Shown: in pieces, positions 46,162-54,722 of the stretch | Layout of the letters: each line of letters opens with the position of its first letter | Numbering within the stretch: the stretch's first letter is position 1 | Origin: Tabrizicola piscis | Lineage (GTDB): Bacteria > Pseudomonadota > Alphaproteobacteria > Rhodobacterales > Rhodobacteraceae | Direction of reading: 5' to 3' | Assembly (NCBI RefSeq): GCF_003940805.1 | Contig: NZ_CP034328.1 | Span: forward strand, 1,222,001 to 1,286,000 | Length of the DNA stretch: 64,000 bases | Notes under the pieces: generated by a model | What the model was told of the DNA's origin: nothing | What the model saw: only the letters and a program-made list of their open reading frames with translations | The model's database searches: none | Program-made: the position numbers and the translations under genes

Positions 46162-49083
46162 CTACCCCAACGCGTCCGAGCAGCGCTGGCAGGTGCCCGG
46201 ATGCTTATGCGTGCCGACATCGGGCAGGACCCTCCAGCAGCGTTCGCACTTGGCCCCATGGGCCGGGTGGAACAGCACCGCCACGTCCGGCACATCCGCC
46301 AGCGCAAAGGCCCCCTCTGGCGCTTGCCCCTCGCGCAGGTTCAGGCCCGAGGTGATGCAGAGTTCGGCAAAGTCCACGCTGCCCAGCACGGCTGCAAGGG
46401 TCGGGGTGACGAACACCTCCGGCGCCGCCTCAAGGCTGGAGCCGATCACCTTCGCCGTCCGCTGCAGTTCCAGCGCACCCGTCACGACCCGCCGCGCGTC
46501 GCGCAAGGCGTCCCACTTCCGCGCCAGTGCAGTATCAAGCCATGCCTTTGGCGTTTCCGGGAAATCCAGCAGATGAACCGAGGAGTCGTCCCCCGGGAAC
46601 CGCTCCAGCCACACTTCTTCCATGGTGAAAACCAGCACCGGCGCAAGCCAGGTGGTCAGCCGGTGGAACAGGATGTCCAGCACGGTCCGGCAGGCCCGGC
46701 GGCGCAGGCTGGTGGGCGCGTCGCAGTACAGCGTGTCCTTCCGAATGTCGAAATAGATCGCCGACAGGTCCGTGGTGCAGAAGGTGAACAGCTTCTGGAA
46801 CACGCCCTGGAAGTCGTACTTGGCATAGCCCTCGCGCACTTCGCCGTCCAGTTCGGCCAGCCGGTGCAGCACCCAGCGTTCCAGTTCCGGCATGTCGGCA
46901 GGCTCCACCCGCTCGGCCTCGGTGAAGCCCTTCAGCGCGCCGAGCATGTAGCGCATGGTATTGCGCAGGCGGCGGTAGCTGTCGGCCACCCCTTTCAGGA
47001 TTTCCTTCCCGATGCGCAGGTCAACCGTATAGTCCGACTGCGCCACCCAAAGCCGCAAGATATCCGCGCCGTATTCGCCGATCACTTCCTGCGGGGAGGT
47101 CGTGTTGCCAAGCGATTTGGACATCTTCATGCCCTTCTCGTCCAGCGTGAAACCGTGGGTCAGCACGCCCCGATAGGGCGCCCGCCCCTTGGTGCCGCAG
47201 GCCTGCAGCATGGACGAATGGAACCAGCCGCGATGCTGGTCGGTGCCTTCAAGGTAAAGGTCAGCGATCCCATCCGCGCTGCCATCCTCCCGGTCACGCA
47301 GGACGAATGCATGGGTGGAGCCTGAGTCAAACCACACGTCCAGCACGTCATCGACTTTGACATAATCGGACGGATTCACGATGCCATCCAGCACGCGTTC
47401 CTTGAATCCTTGCACAAACCAAACATCCGCACTTTCCGCCTCAAACGCCGCGATGATCCGGGCGTTCACCTCGGAATTGCGCAGCAGGAAGTCGGGATCG
47501 GTCGGCTTCGCGCCCTTCTTGATGAAGGCCGTCAGCGGCACACCCCATGCGCGCTGGCGGGAAAGCACCCAATCCGGCCGCGCCTCGATCATCGAGTGCA
47601 GCCGGTTGCGCCCCGTCGCCGGGGTCCATGTGACCAGCTGATTGATCGAGTTCAGCGCCCGCGTGCGGATCGTGTCACCATAGGTGGTCATCCCGTCGTC
47701 CAGCGGCTTGTCGATGGCGACAAACCACTGCGGCGTGTTGCGGTAGATGACCGGCGCCTTGGAGCGCCACGAATGCGGATAGCTGTGCTTGAGCTTCGCC
47801 TTGGCGAAGAGGGCACCGGAATAGGCCAGTTGCTTGATGACCGAGACGTTGGCAGGACCTTCCTTGCCATCCGGCAGGATGATGTGCTGCCCGCCGAACA
47901 GGGGCAGGTCAGGGCGATAGGACCCATCCGCCTCAACGTTGTAGGTCATCGGCAGGCCGAACTTCTGGCCAAGGATATAGTCGTCATCCCCGTGGCTGGG
48001 GGCGGTATGAACGAACCCGGTGCCAGCGTCATCGGTGACATGGTCGCCGGGGAGCATCGGGACGTCATAGTCCCACTCGCCCGCCCCACCCTCGACGCCG
48101 CGGAATGGATGCGCCAGGACCATGGCTTGCAGGTCCGCCGACGACACGTCGCACAGCCGCCGCACCATGTCTGGCCCAAGGAGTTTGCCTTGTGCCAAAA
48201 CGGCTTCAGCCAGCTTGTCCGCCAGAACGACCCGGTGGCCGATGGTGGCAGAACTTTCCTCTGGCCGCCCGATCACCTCATAAAGCCCGTAAGAGATTTC
48301 GGGCCCGAAAGCGACCGCCCGGTTCTGCGGGATGGTCCAGGGGGTGGTCGTCCAGATCACCACGTCCGTCGGCGTCTTGGTGAACACCGCATCGGCCGCG
48401 ATCACCCGGAACCGCACCCAAACCTGATGGCTGGTATGGTCGTGATACTCCACCTCCGCCTCGGCCAAAGCGGTCTTTTCCACCGGCGACCACATCACCG
48501 GCTTCGACCCCTGATAAAGCGAGCCGTTCATGACAAACTTCATGAACTCCCCGGCGATCACCGCCTCGGCGTGGTAATCCATCGTCAGGTACGGCCGGTC
48601 CCAGGCGCCGGTGACGCCCAGCCGCTTGAACTCCTCACGCTGGACGTCGATCCAGCCCTCGGCAAAGCGGCGGCATTCCTGGCGGAAGTCGACGATGTCC
48701 ACGTCGTCCTTGTTCAGGCCCTTGGCGCGGTACTGTTCCTCGATCTTCCACTCGATCGGCAGACCGTGGCAGTCCCAGCCCGGCACATAGCGGGCGTCGC
48801 GGCCCATCATCTGCTGCGACCGCACCACCATGTCCTTCAACACCTTGTTCAGCGCATGGCCGATGTGCAGGTGGCCGTTGGCATAGGGGGGGCCATCATG
48901 CAGCACGAAGGGCACCCGGCCCTTCTGCGCGCGCAGGCGGTCATAGACGCCAATCCGCTCCCACCGCGCCAGCCAGTCGGGTTCGCGCTGTGGCAGGCCC
49001 GCCCGCATCGGGAAGGCGGTTTCAGGCAGGAACACGGTGTCACGGTAGTCGGGAACGGTGTCGGAAGGGCTGTCAGACGACAT
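46162..49083 (-). CDS. ileS: Isoleucyl-tRNA synthetase
   Basis: A class I aminoacyl-tRNA synthetase of 973 residues. The HIGH motif is PYANGHLHIGHALNK near residue 70, and KMSKS is GMKMSKSLGNTTSPQ near residue 650. The editing domain (CP1) lies between and the anticodon-binding domain follows. A C-terminal zinc site has cysteines in AKCERCWRVLPDVG and PGTCQRCSDALG. The ATG at 49083 begins the usual N-terminus. It is followed closely by the alkyltransferase and DUF3253 genes. Confidence 0.98.
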   Translation of the reverse strand: MSSDSPSDTVPDYRDTVFLPETAFPMRAGLPQREPDWLARWERIGVYDRLRAQKGRVPFVLHDGPPYANGHLHIGHALNKVLKDMVVRSQQMMGRDARYVPGWDCHGLPIEWKIEEQYRAKGLNKDDVDIVDFRQECRRFAEGWIDVQREEFKRLGVTGAWDRPYLTMDYHAEAVIAGEFMKFVMNGSLYQGSKPVMWSPVEKTALAEAEVEYHDHTSHQVWVRFRVIAADAVFTKTPTDVVIWTTTPWTIPQNRAVAFGPEISYGLYEVIGRPEESSATIGHRVVLADKLAEAVLAQGKLLGPDMVRRLCDVSSADLQAMVLAHPFRGVEGGAGEWDYDVPMLPGDHVTDDAGTGFVHTAPSHGDDDYILGQKFGLPMTYNVEADGSYRPDLPLFGGQHIILPDGKEGPANVSVIKQLAYSGALFAKAKLKHSYPHSWRSKAPVIYRNTPQWFVAIDKPLDDGMTTYGDTIRTRALNSINQLVTWTPATGRNRLHSMIEARPDWVLSRQRAWGVPLTAFIKKGAKPTDPDFLLRNSEVNARIIAAFEAESADVWFVQGFKERVLDGIVNPSDYVKVDDVLDVWFDSGSTHAFVLRDREDGSADGIADLYLEGTDQHRGWFHSSMLQACGTKGRAPYRGVLTHGFTLDEKGMKMSKSLGNTTSPQEVIGEYGADILRLWVAQSDYTVDLRIGKEILKGVADSYRRLRNTMRYMLGALKGFTEAERVEPADMPELERWVLHRLAELDGEVREGYAKYDFQGVFQKLFTFCTTDLSAIYFDIRKDTLYCDAPTSLRRRACRTVLDILFHRLTTWLAPVLVFTMEEVWLERFPGDDSSVHLLDFPETPKAWLDTALARKWDALRDARRVVTGALELQRTAKVIGSSLEAAPEVFVTPTLAAVLGSVDFAELCITSGLNLREGQAPEGAFALADVPDVAVLFHPAHGAKCERCWRVLPDVGTHKHPGTCQRCSDALG

Positions 49084-49320
49084 GAGGGGAAACTCGCGGT
49101 CAAAGGGGGGAAGGATCGGCCAAGCGCAAAGAACCCGGGGGCTGGGGGTCAGCCCGCCGGGCAGCTAATTCGACGCGAGATCAGCCCGTAGTCCATGCCG
49201 CGCGTTATAGGCGGCAGCAGCGGTGCGGTAAAGGGTCGGACAGGACGTTTGCGTGGCTGCGGCCCGGGCGCTCAGCCTTGGCAGATGCAGGAACGCCCAG
49301 TCTTGGCGCAGGCCGGGTGC

Positions 49321-49358
49321 CCCCACCCCCATCCCCTCCCCACGAGGGGGAGGGGAGG
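49321..49358 (+). repeat. GC-rich palindromic repeat A, left copy
   Basis: A 38-base element (CCCCACCCCCATCCCCTCCC and on) lies in the 399-bp gap between ileS and the FAD oxidoreductase gene. Its exact reverse complement stands at 49424-49461, 65 bases further on. Confidence 0.75.
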
Positions 49359-49423
49359 TGTCCTCCCCAACCCTCGGCAAAAATGTCCCCCCGATCGTTT
49401 CTGGCACGAAGGTTCATCCTTAG

Positions 49424-49461
49424 CCTCCCCTCCCCCTCGTGGGGAGGGGATGGGGGTGGGG
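49424..49461 (-). repeat. GC-rich palindromic repeat A, right copy
   Basis: Perfect inverted copy of the 38-base element at 49321-49358. The two arms and the 65-base spacer would fold into a long hairpin just after the FAD oxidoreductase stop. A degenerate third copy is translated in the DMT gene at 13262-13303. The rest of the 399-bp gap shows no gene. Confidence 0.75.
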
Positions 49462-49482
49462 GGCTCCCGGCAGGGCAAGGCC

Positions 49483-51105
49483 TCAGGGGTTCAGGTACTT
49501 CCACACGTCCGAAATCACCACCGACCCTTCGCCCACCCCGCTGGCGACGCGCTTGACCGATCCGGCCCGCACATCGCCCACGGCATAGATCCCCGGGCAA
49601 CTGGTCGCATAGCGCCCCCGCCCGGCCGTGCCATCGCCCGCATCGGCTCCGGTCAGGACGAACCCGTTGCCGTCCACCGCCACCCGGCCCTGCAGCCAGC
49701 CGGTGTTGGGCGCGGCCCCGACCATCACGAACACCGCCCGGGCGTTCAGGGTCCAGTCCTGCCCGTCCTCGGCGCTGTGGATGACCACGGATTGCAGCAC
49801 CCGCTCCCCCTCCAGCGCCACGACCTGCGCGCGGTAGTGGATGGTGATGTTCGGCGTGCGCTGCAGCCGGTCCACCAGATAGGCCGACATGCTGGCCGCC
49901 AGACTGCCGCCCCTTACCAGCACATGCACATGCCTGGCCGTGCGCGACAGGAACATCGCCGCCTGCCCGGCCGAGTTGCCGCCGCCGATCACCACCACTT
50001 CGGTCTCGCGGCACCAGCGCGCCTCGACCTCGGTCGCGGCATAGTAAATGCCGGCGCCTTCAAACTCTTCCAGCCGGTCCAGCGGCATCCGCCGATACTC
50101 TACCCCCGTCGCCACCACGACCGACCGCGCCAGCACCTTGAGGCCGTTGTCCAGCGTCAGGCACCAGTCCGGCTCCACCCGGTCGATCCCGGTCACCCGG
50201 TGCGGGATGGCAAAGCGGGTGCCGAACTTCATCGCCTGCACTTCGCCCCGAAAACACAGGTCCGCGCCAGAGATGCCGGTGGGAAACCCCATGTAGTTCT
50301 CGATCCGGCTGGAGGTGCCCGCCTGCCCGCCAATCGCCAGATCCTCGACCACCAGCGCGCTAAGCCCCTCGGCCCCGGCATAGACCGCCGCCGAAACGCC
50401 CGAAGGGCCACCGCCGACAATCACCACGTCAAAGGTCGCATCGGTGGGGGTAAAGGCAATCCCGATCCGTTCGGCAATCGCCTGCGACGTGCAGTCCAAG
50501 ACCTCACCCGCGCCAAAGATGACCTTTGGCCCTTGCCCTGGCTCAAACGAGCAAGCCTCACCCCATTCCGCCGCCGCGTCCGAGGCGGGATCGACCACCG
50601 TCACCGGCAGCTTGTTTCTTGCGCAGAAGGCTGCAACCGCGCGCACCCGGCGGTCTTCGGCTGGGCCTACGACCGTGATGGCGGTGGCGTTGCGTTCCAG
50701 CATGGCGCGGCGGCGGGCGGCGAAGACCGATACCACGATATCCGACATCTCGGGTTCCGCCGCCATCAGCCGCAGCATCGCGTCCCGCGGGACCTCGATC
50801 ACACGGGCCGGGCTGATCGCGCGCATGGTGTAAAGCATCCGCCCACCGACCAGAAAGGCAATCTCGCCAATAAACTGGCCCGCCCCCAGAATGTTCTCGT
50901 TCAGCGCTTGGTCCTTCGCCTCGTCCCACAGCTGGAACCCGCCTTCCAGCACATAGATGAACATGTCCGACGGGTCGCCCGCCCGCAGGAAAATCTTGCC
51001 CTCGGGCACCTCGCGCTCAACCCCGATCCGGCGCAGGGCGGCAACGTGATCCGCGCTCAGCGGCCTGCGCACCATTGTCGCAAGGTCTTCGGCAAGGCTT
51101 TCCAT
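49483..51105 (-). CDS. FAD-dependent oxidoreductase with cyclic-nucleotide-binding domain
   Basis: The protein has 540 residues. The N-terminal 130 residues form a cNMP-binding domain (GKIFLRAGDPSDMFIYVLEG, ENILGAGQFIGEIAFLVGGR). A short linker with a thioredoxin/response-like segment follows, then a thioredoxin-reductase-like FAD/NAD(P) part: VVIVGGGPSGVSAAVYAGAE near residue 220, VVATGVEYRRMPLDRLEEFE, VVVIGGGNSAGQAAMFLSR, and the C-terminal GIYAVGDVRAGSVKRVASG. The CxxC of thioredoxin reductase is absent (YAATEVEARWC stands there), so it is not a disulfide reductase of that type. The ATG at 51105 is preferred to the TTG at 51123. Divergent from the DUF2237 gene. Confidence 0.88.
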   Translation of the reverse strand: MESLAEDLATMVRRPLSADHVAALRRIGVEREVPEGKIFLRAGDPSDMFIYVLEGGFQLWDEAKDQALNENILGAGQFIGEIAFLVGGRMLYTMRAISPARVIEVPRDAMLRLMAAEPEMSDIVVSVFAARRRAMLERNATAITVVGPAEDRRVRAVAAFCARNKLPVTVVDPASDAAAEWGEACSFEPGQGPKVIFGAGEVLDCTSQAIAERIGIAFTPTDATFDVVIVGGGPSGVSAAVYAGAEGLSALVVEDLAIGGQAGTSSRIENYMGFPTGISGADLCFRGEVQAMKFGTRFAIPHRVTGIDRVEPDWCLTLDNGLKVLARSVVVATGVEYRRMPLDRLEEFEGAGIYYAATEVEARWCRETEVVVIGGGNSAGQAAMFLSRTARHVHVLVRGGSLAASMSAYLVDRLQRTPNITIHYRAQVVALEGERVLQSVVIHSAEDGQDWTLNARAVFVMVGAAPNTGWLQGRVAVDGNGFVLTGADAGDGTAGRGRYATSCPGIYAVGDVRAGSVKRVASGVGEGSVVISDVWKYLNP

Positions 51106-51190
51106 TCGCGGCCCTTTCAGCAATCCTGCAGGAAAGATTGGTCATGCCTCCCCGGAAAGGCAAGGCCACCGCAGGCGTGGGAGAGCAGGA

Positions 51191-51556
51191 ATGAAAGAAC
51201 CCTCGGTGAATGTTCTGGGAGAGGCACTTCAGCCCTGTTCCACCGACCCGATGACCGGCTTTTTCCGCAATGGCTGCTGCGACACCGGCCCGATGGACCG
51301 GGGCCGCCACACCGTCTGCGCCACGATGACGGCCGAATTTCTGGCCCTGTCGAAATACCTTGGCAATGACCTGTCCACCCCAAGGCCCGAATACGGCTTT
51401 CCGGGGCTGAAGCCCGGCGACCAGTGGTGCCTGTGCGCCAACCGTTTCCTGCAAGCGCATGACGAAGGTGCCGCGCCAAAGATCCGCCTTGCCGCGACGC
51501 ATCAGTCAACGCTGGACGTGGTCCCGCTTGAGGTCTTGCAGCTCCACGCGGTCTGA
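51191..51556 (+). CDS. DUF2237 family protein
   Basis: The protein has 121 residues. The sequence NVLGEALQPCSTDPMTGFFR, NGCCDTGPMDRGRHTVCATM, FLALSKYLGNDLSTPRPEYG and KPGDQWCLCANRFLQA matches DUF2237, a family of unknown function with several conserved cysteines. AGCAGGA precedes the ATG. It is divergent from the FAD oxidoreductase with an 85-bp gap, and convergent with the LuxR-type gene (6-bp gap). Confidence 0.9.
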   Translation: MKEPSVNVLGEALQPCSTDPMTGFFRNGCCDTGPMDRGRHTVCATMTAEFLALSKYLGNDLSTPRPEYGFPGLKPGDQWCLCANRFLQAHDEGAAPKIRLAATHQSTLDVVPLEVLQLHAV

Positions 51557-51562
51557 CCGCCG

Positions 51563-52087
51563 TCAGGCTGCGGTCCGCCCACCGTTGGCCGCCGCCCGAA
51601 TCGTCCCGTCATCGCGCATCAGGTCATCGATGAACAGGCTAAGAAGCTGCGGCCGCCCGGTGACACCCGCCTTGCGATAGATCGCGTTGGTCTGCGCCTT
51701 GACAGTGCCTTCGCTGGTCGTGCGCAGCGCTGCGATTTCCGCCGTAGACATGCCCTTGATCGAAAACAGCGCCACGTCGCGTTCCGACGGGGTCAGCCCC
51801 CATTCGGCAAACCGCTCCTCCAGCAGCACCATGAACGCCCCCGAGGCGCGGCGCAGACGTTCTTCGGCGCGGTTGCGGTCGCGCAACGCCCGGCGCAGCA
51901 TCAGGCCGCCGACGATCACCCCCAGCACCAACCCGATGGCGGCGCCGATCTCCAGAAACTCGCGCATTTCCCAGCTGATCGGGGTGGTTCGGATGCCCAG
52001 CACCGATGACAGGATGTCAGAGACAAAGAAAAAGGCACAGATCGCCTGAATGACGAAGATCGCCAGAAAGGGCGCCGCGCGTTTCAA
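51563..52087 (-). CDS. Membrane-anchored LuxR-type regulator of the poly-Asp locus
   Basis: The protein has 174 residues. Two membrane helices (FLAIFVIQAICAFFFVSDIL at about 7-26, and EIGAAIGLVLGVIVGGLMLR at about 46-65) are followed by a short linker and a LuxR-family HTH (LTPSERDVALFSIKGMSTAE and TTSEGTVKAQTNAIYRKAGV, residues about 98-155). There is no receiver or autoinducer domain. The only possible start is a TTG at 52087, directly preceded by an in-frame stop and without a clear Shine-Dalgarno sequence. It begins 24 bases after the second poly-Asp gene, which suggests translational coupling or low expression. A role in controlling those genes is inferred from position. Confidence 0.8.
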   Translation of the reverse strand: MKRAAPFLAIFVIQAICAFFFVSDILSSVLGIRTTPISWEMREFLEIGAAIGLVLGVIVGGLMLRRALRDRNRAEERLRRASGAFMVLLEERFAEWGLTPSERDVALFSIKGMSTAEIAALRTTSEGTVKAQTNAIYRKAGVTGRPQLLSLFIDDLMRDDGTIRAAANGGRTAA

Positions 52088-52111
52088 TCAGGGACCCGAT
52101 GACCGGCGGGA

Positions 52112-52573
52112 TCAATCATCGTCGTCGTCATCGTCATCGTCGTCATCATCGTCGTCATCATCATCATCGTCGTCATCGTCGCCGTCGCCGCCGCCACTGC
52201 CGCTGTTGCCGCCATCGTCGTCGTCATCATCGTCGTCGTCGTCATCATCATCATCGTCTTGGTCGTCGTCGTCGTCACGACGCTTGCCAGACTTGTCATC
52301 GATGATGTCGATCCGCGCGACCCCGCCCGACCCCGGCGTCCACAAGTCACGCAGGATCTCGCCCGTGCGCGGGTTGACGATGATCTCGCGCTGGCCATCG
52401 TTGCGGGCAGCGGTGATCCGCACCCGGCCAAGCAGAGTGCGTTCTTCCAGCACGGTCTGAAAGCCCTGGCCGCGCAACTGGTCGATGATGCCGGACACAA
52501 AATCCTTCGCATCAGCCGACGTCGCCGCCGCCAGACCTGCAATCCCCCCGGCCAGGAAGTCCCGGCGTTTCAT
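52112..52573 (-). CDS. Exported PepSY-like protein with poly-Asp tail (second)
   Basis: The protein has 153 residues. The N-terminus MKRRDFLAGGIAGLAAATSADA resembles a twin-arginine-like signal (RRDFL). Residues about 24-90 (FVSGIIDQLRGQGFQTVLEE, ITAARNDGQREIIVNPRTGE) form a PepSY-like domain. The C-terminus consists of five Asp, a Gln, fifteen Asp, an 11-residue Gly/Ser/Asn linker and twenty-two Asp to the stop. Both Asp codons are mixed. The gene lies 89 bases after the first poly-Asp gene and 24 before the LuxR gene. Function unknown; metal or cationic-polymer binding is a guess from composition. Confidence 0.85.
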   Translation of the reverse strand: MKRRDFLAGGIAGLAAATSADAKDFVSGIIDQLRGQGFQTVLEERTLLGRVRITAARNDGQREIIVNPRTGEILRDLWTPGSGGVARIDIIDDKSGKRRDDDDDQDDDDDDDDDDDDDDDGGNSGSGGGDGDDDDDDDDDDDDDDDDDDDDDD

Positions 52574-52662
52574 CTCATGTCCCACCTTCCGCTTGCTGCA
52601 GACTATGCGCCAGCCAAGGGGCCCCGGCAAGCCGGGGCCCCAGCCGGGTCTAGCCCCGGAGC

Positions 52663-53163
52663 TTAGTCGTCGCTGCTGCCGCCATCATCGTCATCATCAT
52701 CGTCATCGTCGTCGTCATCATCGTCGTCGTCGTCATCGTCGTCATCATCATCGTCATCATCGTCGTCGTCGTCATGGTCGGGGCCATGATCGCTGTCATC
52801 ATCGCTGTCGTCATCACTGTCATCGTTGTCGTCGTCACTGTCGTCGTCGCTGTCATCGTCTTCGAAGTCGTCGTCCGACGTGTCGATCTCGACCCCGGTC
52901 CGGCCGATGTATTCAGAGTCGGCACTCTCGAATTCCGATTTGATCACCTCGCCGCTGGCGTTGTCATAGGTCACTTCGACCTTCCGGTCGCCCTTGACCG
53001 CCTCAAGCTTGGTCTGGGTCGGGCCGGTCTTGACCTCGACATAGCTGTAGCCTTCGGCCACATAGGCGTCCGCCAGCCCCTGTGGGTCAATCGCCGCCAG
53101 GGCCATGTTGGCCGACACCGCCGCCACCGCGGTGAACATCATCAGCCGGGTTCTTGCCTTCAT
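52663..53163 (-). CDS. Exported PepSY-like protein with poly-Asp tail (first)
   Basis: The protein has 166 residues. The signal peptide (RTRLMMFTAVAAVSANMALA) is cleaved near residue 23. Residues about 24-92 (DPQGLADAYVAEGYSYVEVK, VKGDRKVEVTYDNASGEVIK) form a PepSY-like domain. The remainder is an acidic tail: repeats of SDDD and NDD type, HGPDH, then an unbroken run of 29 Asp and GGSSDD at the end. AAGGAAACGAAG precedes the ATG. It is the first gene of a three-gene minus-strand run. The long Asp tract is encoded by a mixed GAC/GAT array that may be unstable in length. Confidence 0.88.
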   Translation of the reverse strand: MKARTRLMMFTAVAAVSANMALAAIDPQGLADAYVAEGYSYVEVKTGPTQTKLEAVKGDRKVEVTYDNASGEVIKSEFESADSEYIGRTGVEIDTSDDDFEDDDSDDDSDDDNDDSDDDSDDDSDHGPDHDDDDDDDDDDDDDDDDDDDDDDDDDDDDDDGGSSDD

Positions 53164-53291
53164 CTTCGTTTCCTTTCCGTAGGGGGTGCCCTGTGCGGCA
53201 GCCCTGTCCATGGTTGCCCGGCAAAGCCCGCCGGGATGCATCAAGTGCAATCAGGAAACGCAAGAAATGGCGGACCATTCCATTCGCCATG

Positions 53292-53336
53292 GGTTTAGGG
53301 CCGGGGAAATAAACCTTCCGCCAGCACGCCTAAACC
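53292..53336. promoter_or_regulatory. Spaced inverted repeat upstream of the poly-Asp genes
   Basis: GGTTTAGG and CCTAAACC, 8-base arms separated by 29 bases, lie about 130-170 bases upstream of the first poly-Asp gene. It is the only clear dyad in the 252-bp gap to trpB and could be an operator for the locus. Confidence 0.35.
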
Positions 53337-53415
53337 GAAGTTTATGATGGATTCGGCCAAAGATGGGCGGCCAGCCCCCCGGACGGCAGTTCTGCCGCCC
53401 GGACCGTGCCAAACC

Positions 53416-54648
53416 TCAGACCTTCATGTCCTGGCCAAGGTGTTTGGCCACCGTGAAGATGTCCTTGTCGCCCCGGCCGCACATGTTCATCACGATGATA
53501 TGGTCGCGCGGCAGGGTGGGCGCGATCTTCATCACCTGCGCCAGCGCATGCGAAGGCTCCAGCGCCGGGATGATTCCCTCCAGCTTGCAGCACATCTGGA
53601 ACGCCTCCAGCGCCTCGGCATCGGTGATGCTGACGTATTTCGCCCGGCCGATGTCATGCAGCCAGGAATGCTCCGGCCCGATCCCGGGATAATCCAGCCC
53701 GGCCGAGATCGAGAACCCCTCAAGGATCTGCCCGTCCGCGTCCTGCAACAGATAGGTGCGGTTCCCGTGCAGCACGCCGGGACGCCCCCCGGTCAGGCTG
53801 GCGCAATGTTCCATCCGGTCATCGACGCCCTTGCCGCCCGCTTCGACCCCAAGAATGTTCACCGACGGGTCGTCAAGGAACGGGTAAAACAGCCCCATGG
53901 CGTTCGATCCGCCACCGATGGCCGCGACCAGCGTGTCGGGCAGACGCCCCTCGCCTTCCTGTTCCGCCAATTGCCAGCGCACTTCCTTGCCGATGATGCT
54001 TTGGAAGTCCCGCACCATCGCCGGGTAGGGATGCGGCCCCGCCACCGTGCCGATGCAGTAGAACGTGTCGCGCACATTGGTCACCCAGTCGCGCAGCGCA
54101 TCGTTCATCGCGTCCTTGAGCGTACCCCGGCCGCTGGTCACCGGAATGACCTCCGCCCCCAGCAGCTTCATCCGGAACACGTTCGGCGCCTGCCGCTCCA
54201 CGTCATGGGCACCCATGTAGACCACGCATTGCAGTCCGAACTTGGCGCAGACCGTCGCCGTCGCCACCCCGTGCTGCCCCGCGCCGGTTTCGGCGATGAT
54301 CCGGGTCTTGCCCATCCGCCGCGCCAGAATGATCTGGCCCAGCACGTTGTTGATCTTATGGGCACCCGTATGGTTCAGCTCATCGCGCTTCATGTAGACC
54401 TTGGCACCGCCCAGATGCTCGGTCAGCCGCGGCGCGAAATACAGGGGCGACGGGCGGCCGACGTAATGCTTCCAGAGATCCTCCATCTCGGCCCAGAAAC
54501 TCGGGTCGGTCTTGGCATGCTCATACCGCTCTTCCAGTTCAAGGATCAGCGGCATCAGCGTTTCGGAAACGAACCGCCCGCCAAAAAGCCCGAACCGGCC
54601 CTGTTCGTCCGGTCCCGTCATGAAGCTGTTCAACCCGTCTTCGGCCAT
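53416..54648 (-). CDS. trpB: Tryptophan synthase beta subunit
   Basis: This PLP enzyme joins indole and serine. The protein has 410 residues. The PLP lysine is in [20 protein letters not shown] near residue 97, followed by [20 protein letters not shown] and the phosphate loop [19 protein letters not shown]. It should form a complex with TrpA, which is not in the window. The usual upstream neighbour trpF is separated from it by an inverted DUF4394 gene and palindromes, so trpB probably has its own promoter here. Confidence 0.98.
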   Translation of the reverse strand: MAEDGLNSFMTGPDEQGRFGLFGGRFVSETLMPLILELEERYEHAKTDPSFWAEMEDLWKHYVGRPSPLYFAPRLTEHLGGAKVYMKRDELNHTGAHKINNVLGQIILARRMGKTRIIAETGAGQHGVATATVCAKFGLQCVVYMGAHDVERQAPNVFRMKLLGAEVIPVTSGRGTLKDAMNDALRDWVTNVRDTFYCIGTVAGPHPYPAMVRDFQSIIGKEVRWQLAEQEGEGRLPDTLVAAIGGGSNAMGLFYPFLDDPSVNILGVEAGGKGVDDRMEHCASLTGGRPGVLHGNRTYLLQDADGQILEGFSISAGLDYPGIGPEHSWLHDIGRAKYVSITDAEALEAFQMCCKLEGIIPALEPSHALAQVMKIAPTLPRDHIIVMNMCGRGDKDIFTVAKHLGQDMKV

Positions 54649-54722
54649 CGCGCATCCCCCTTGGTGTTGCGCAAGGATGTAGCGCCATTGCAGCCGTGGG
54701 GAAAGGTCCCCCTGCGTCGCAC

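Noticed and set aside
49483..51105. Thioredoxin-disulfide reductase
   Set aside because: The CxxC motif required for that activity is missing, although the fold is similar.
49195..51369. Long open frame on the plus strand (724 codons)
   Set aside because: Antisense to the cNMP-FAD oxidoreductase and crossing the 38-base inverted repeat; no domain seen.
52112..52770. GTC/ATC trinucleotide arrays considered as CRISPR or satellite repeat
   Set aside because: They are in frame with two genes that have signal peptides and ribosome sites and translate to Asp on the minus strand; there are no spacers.
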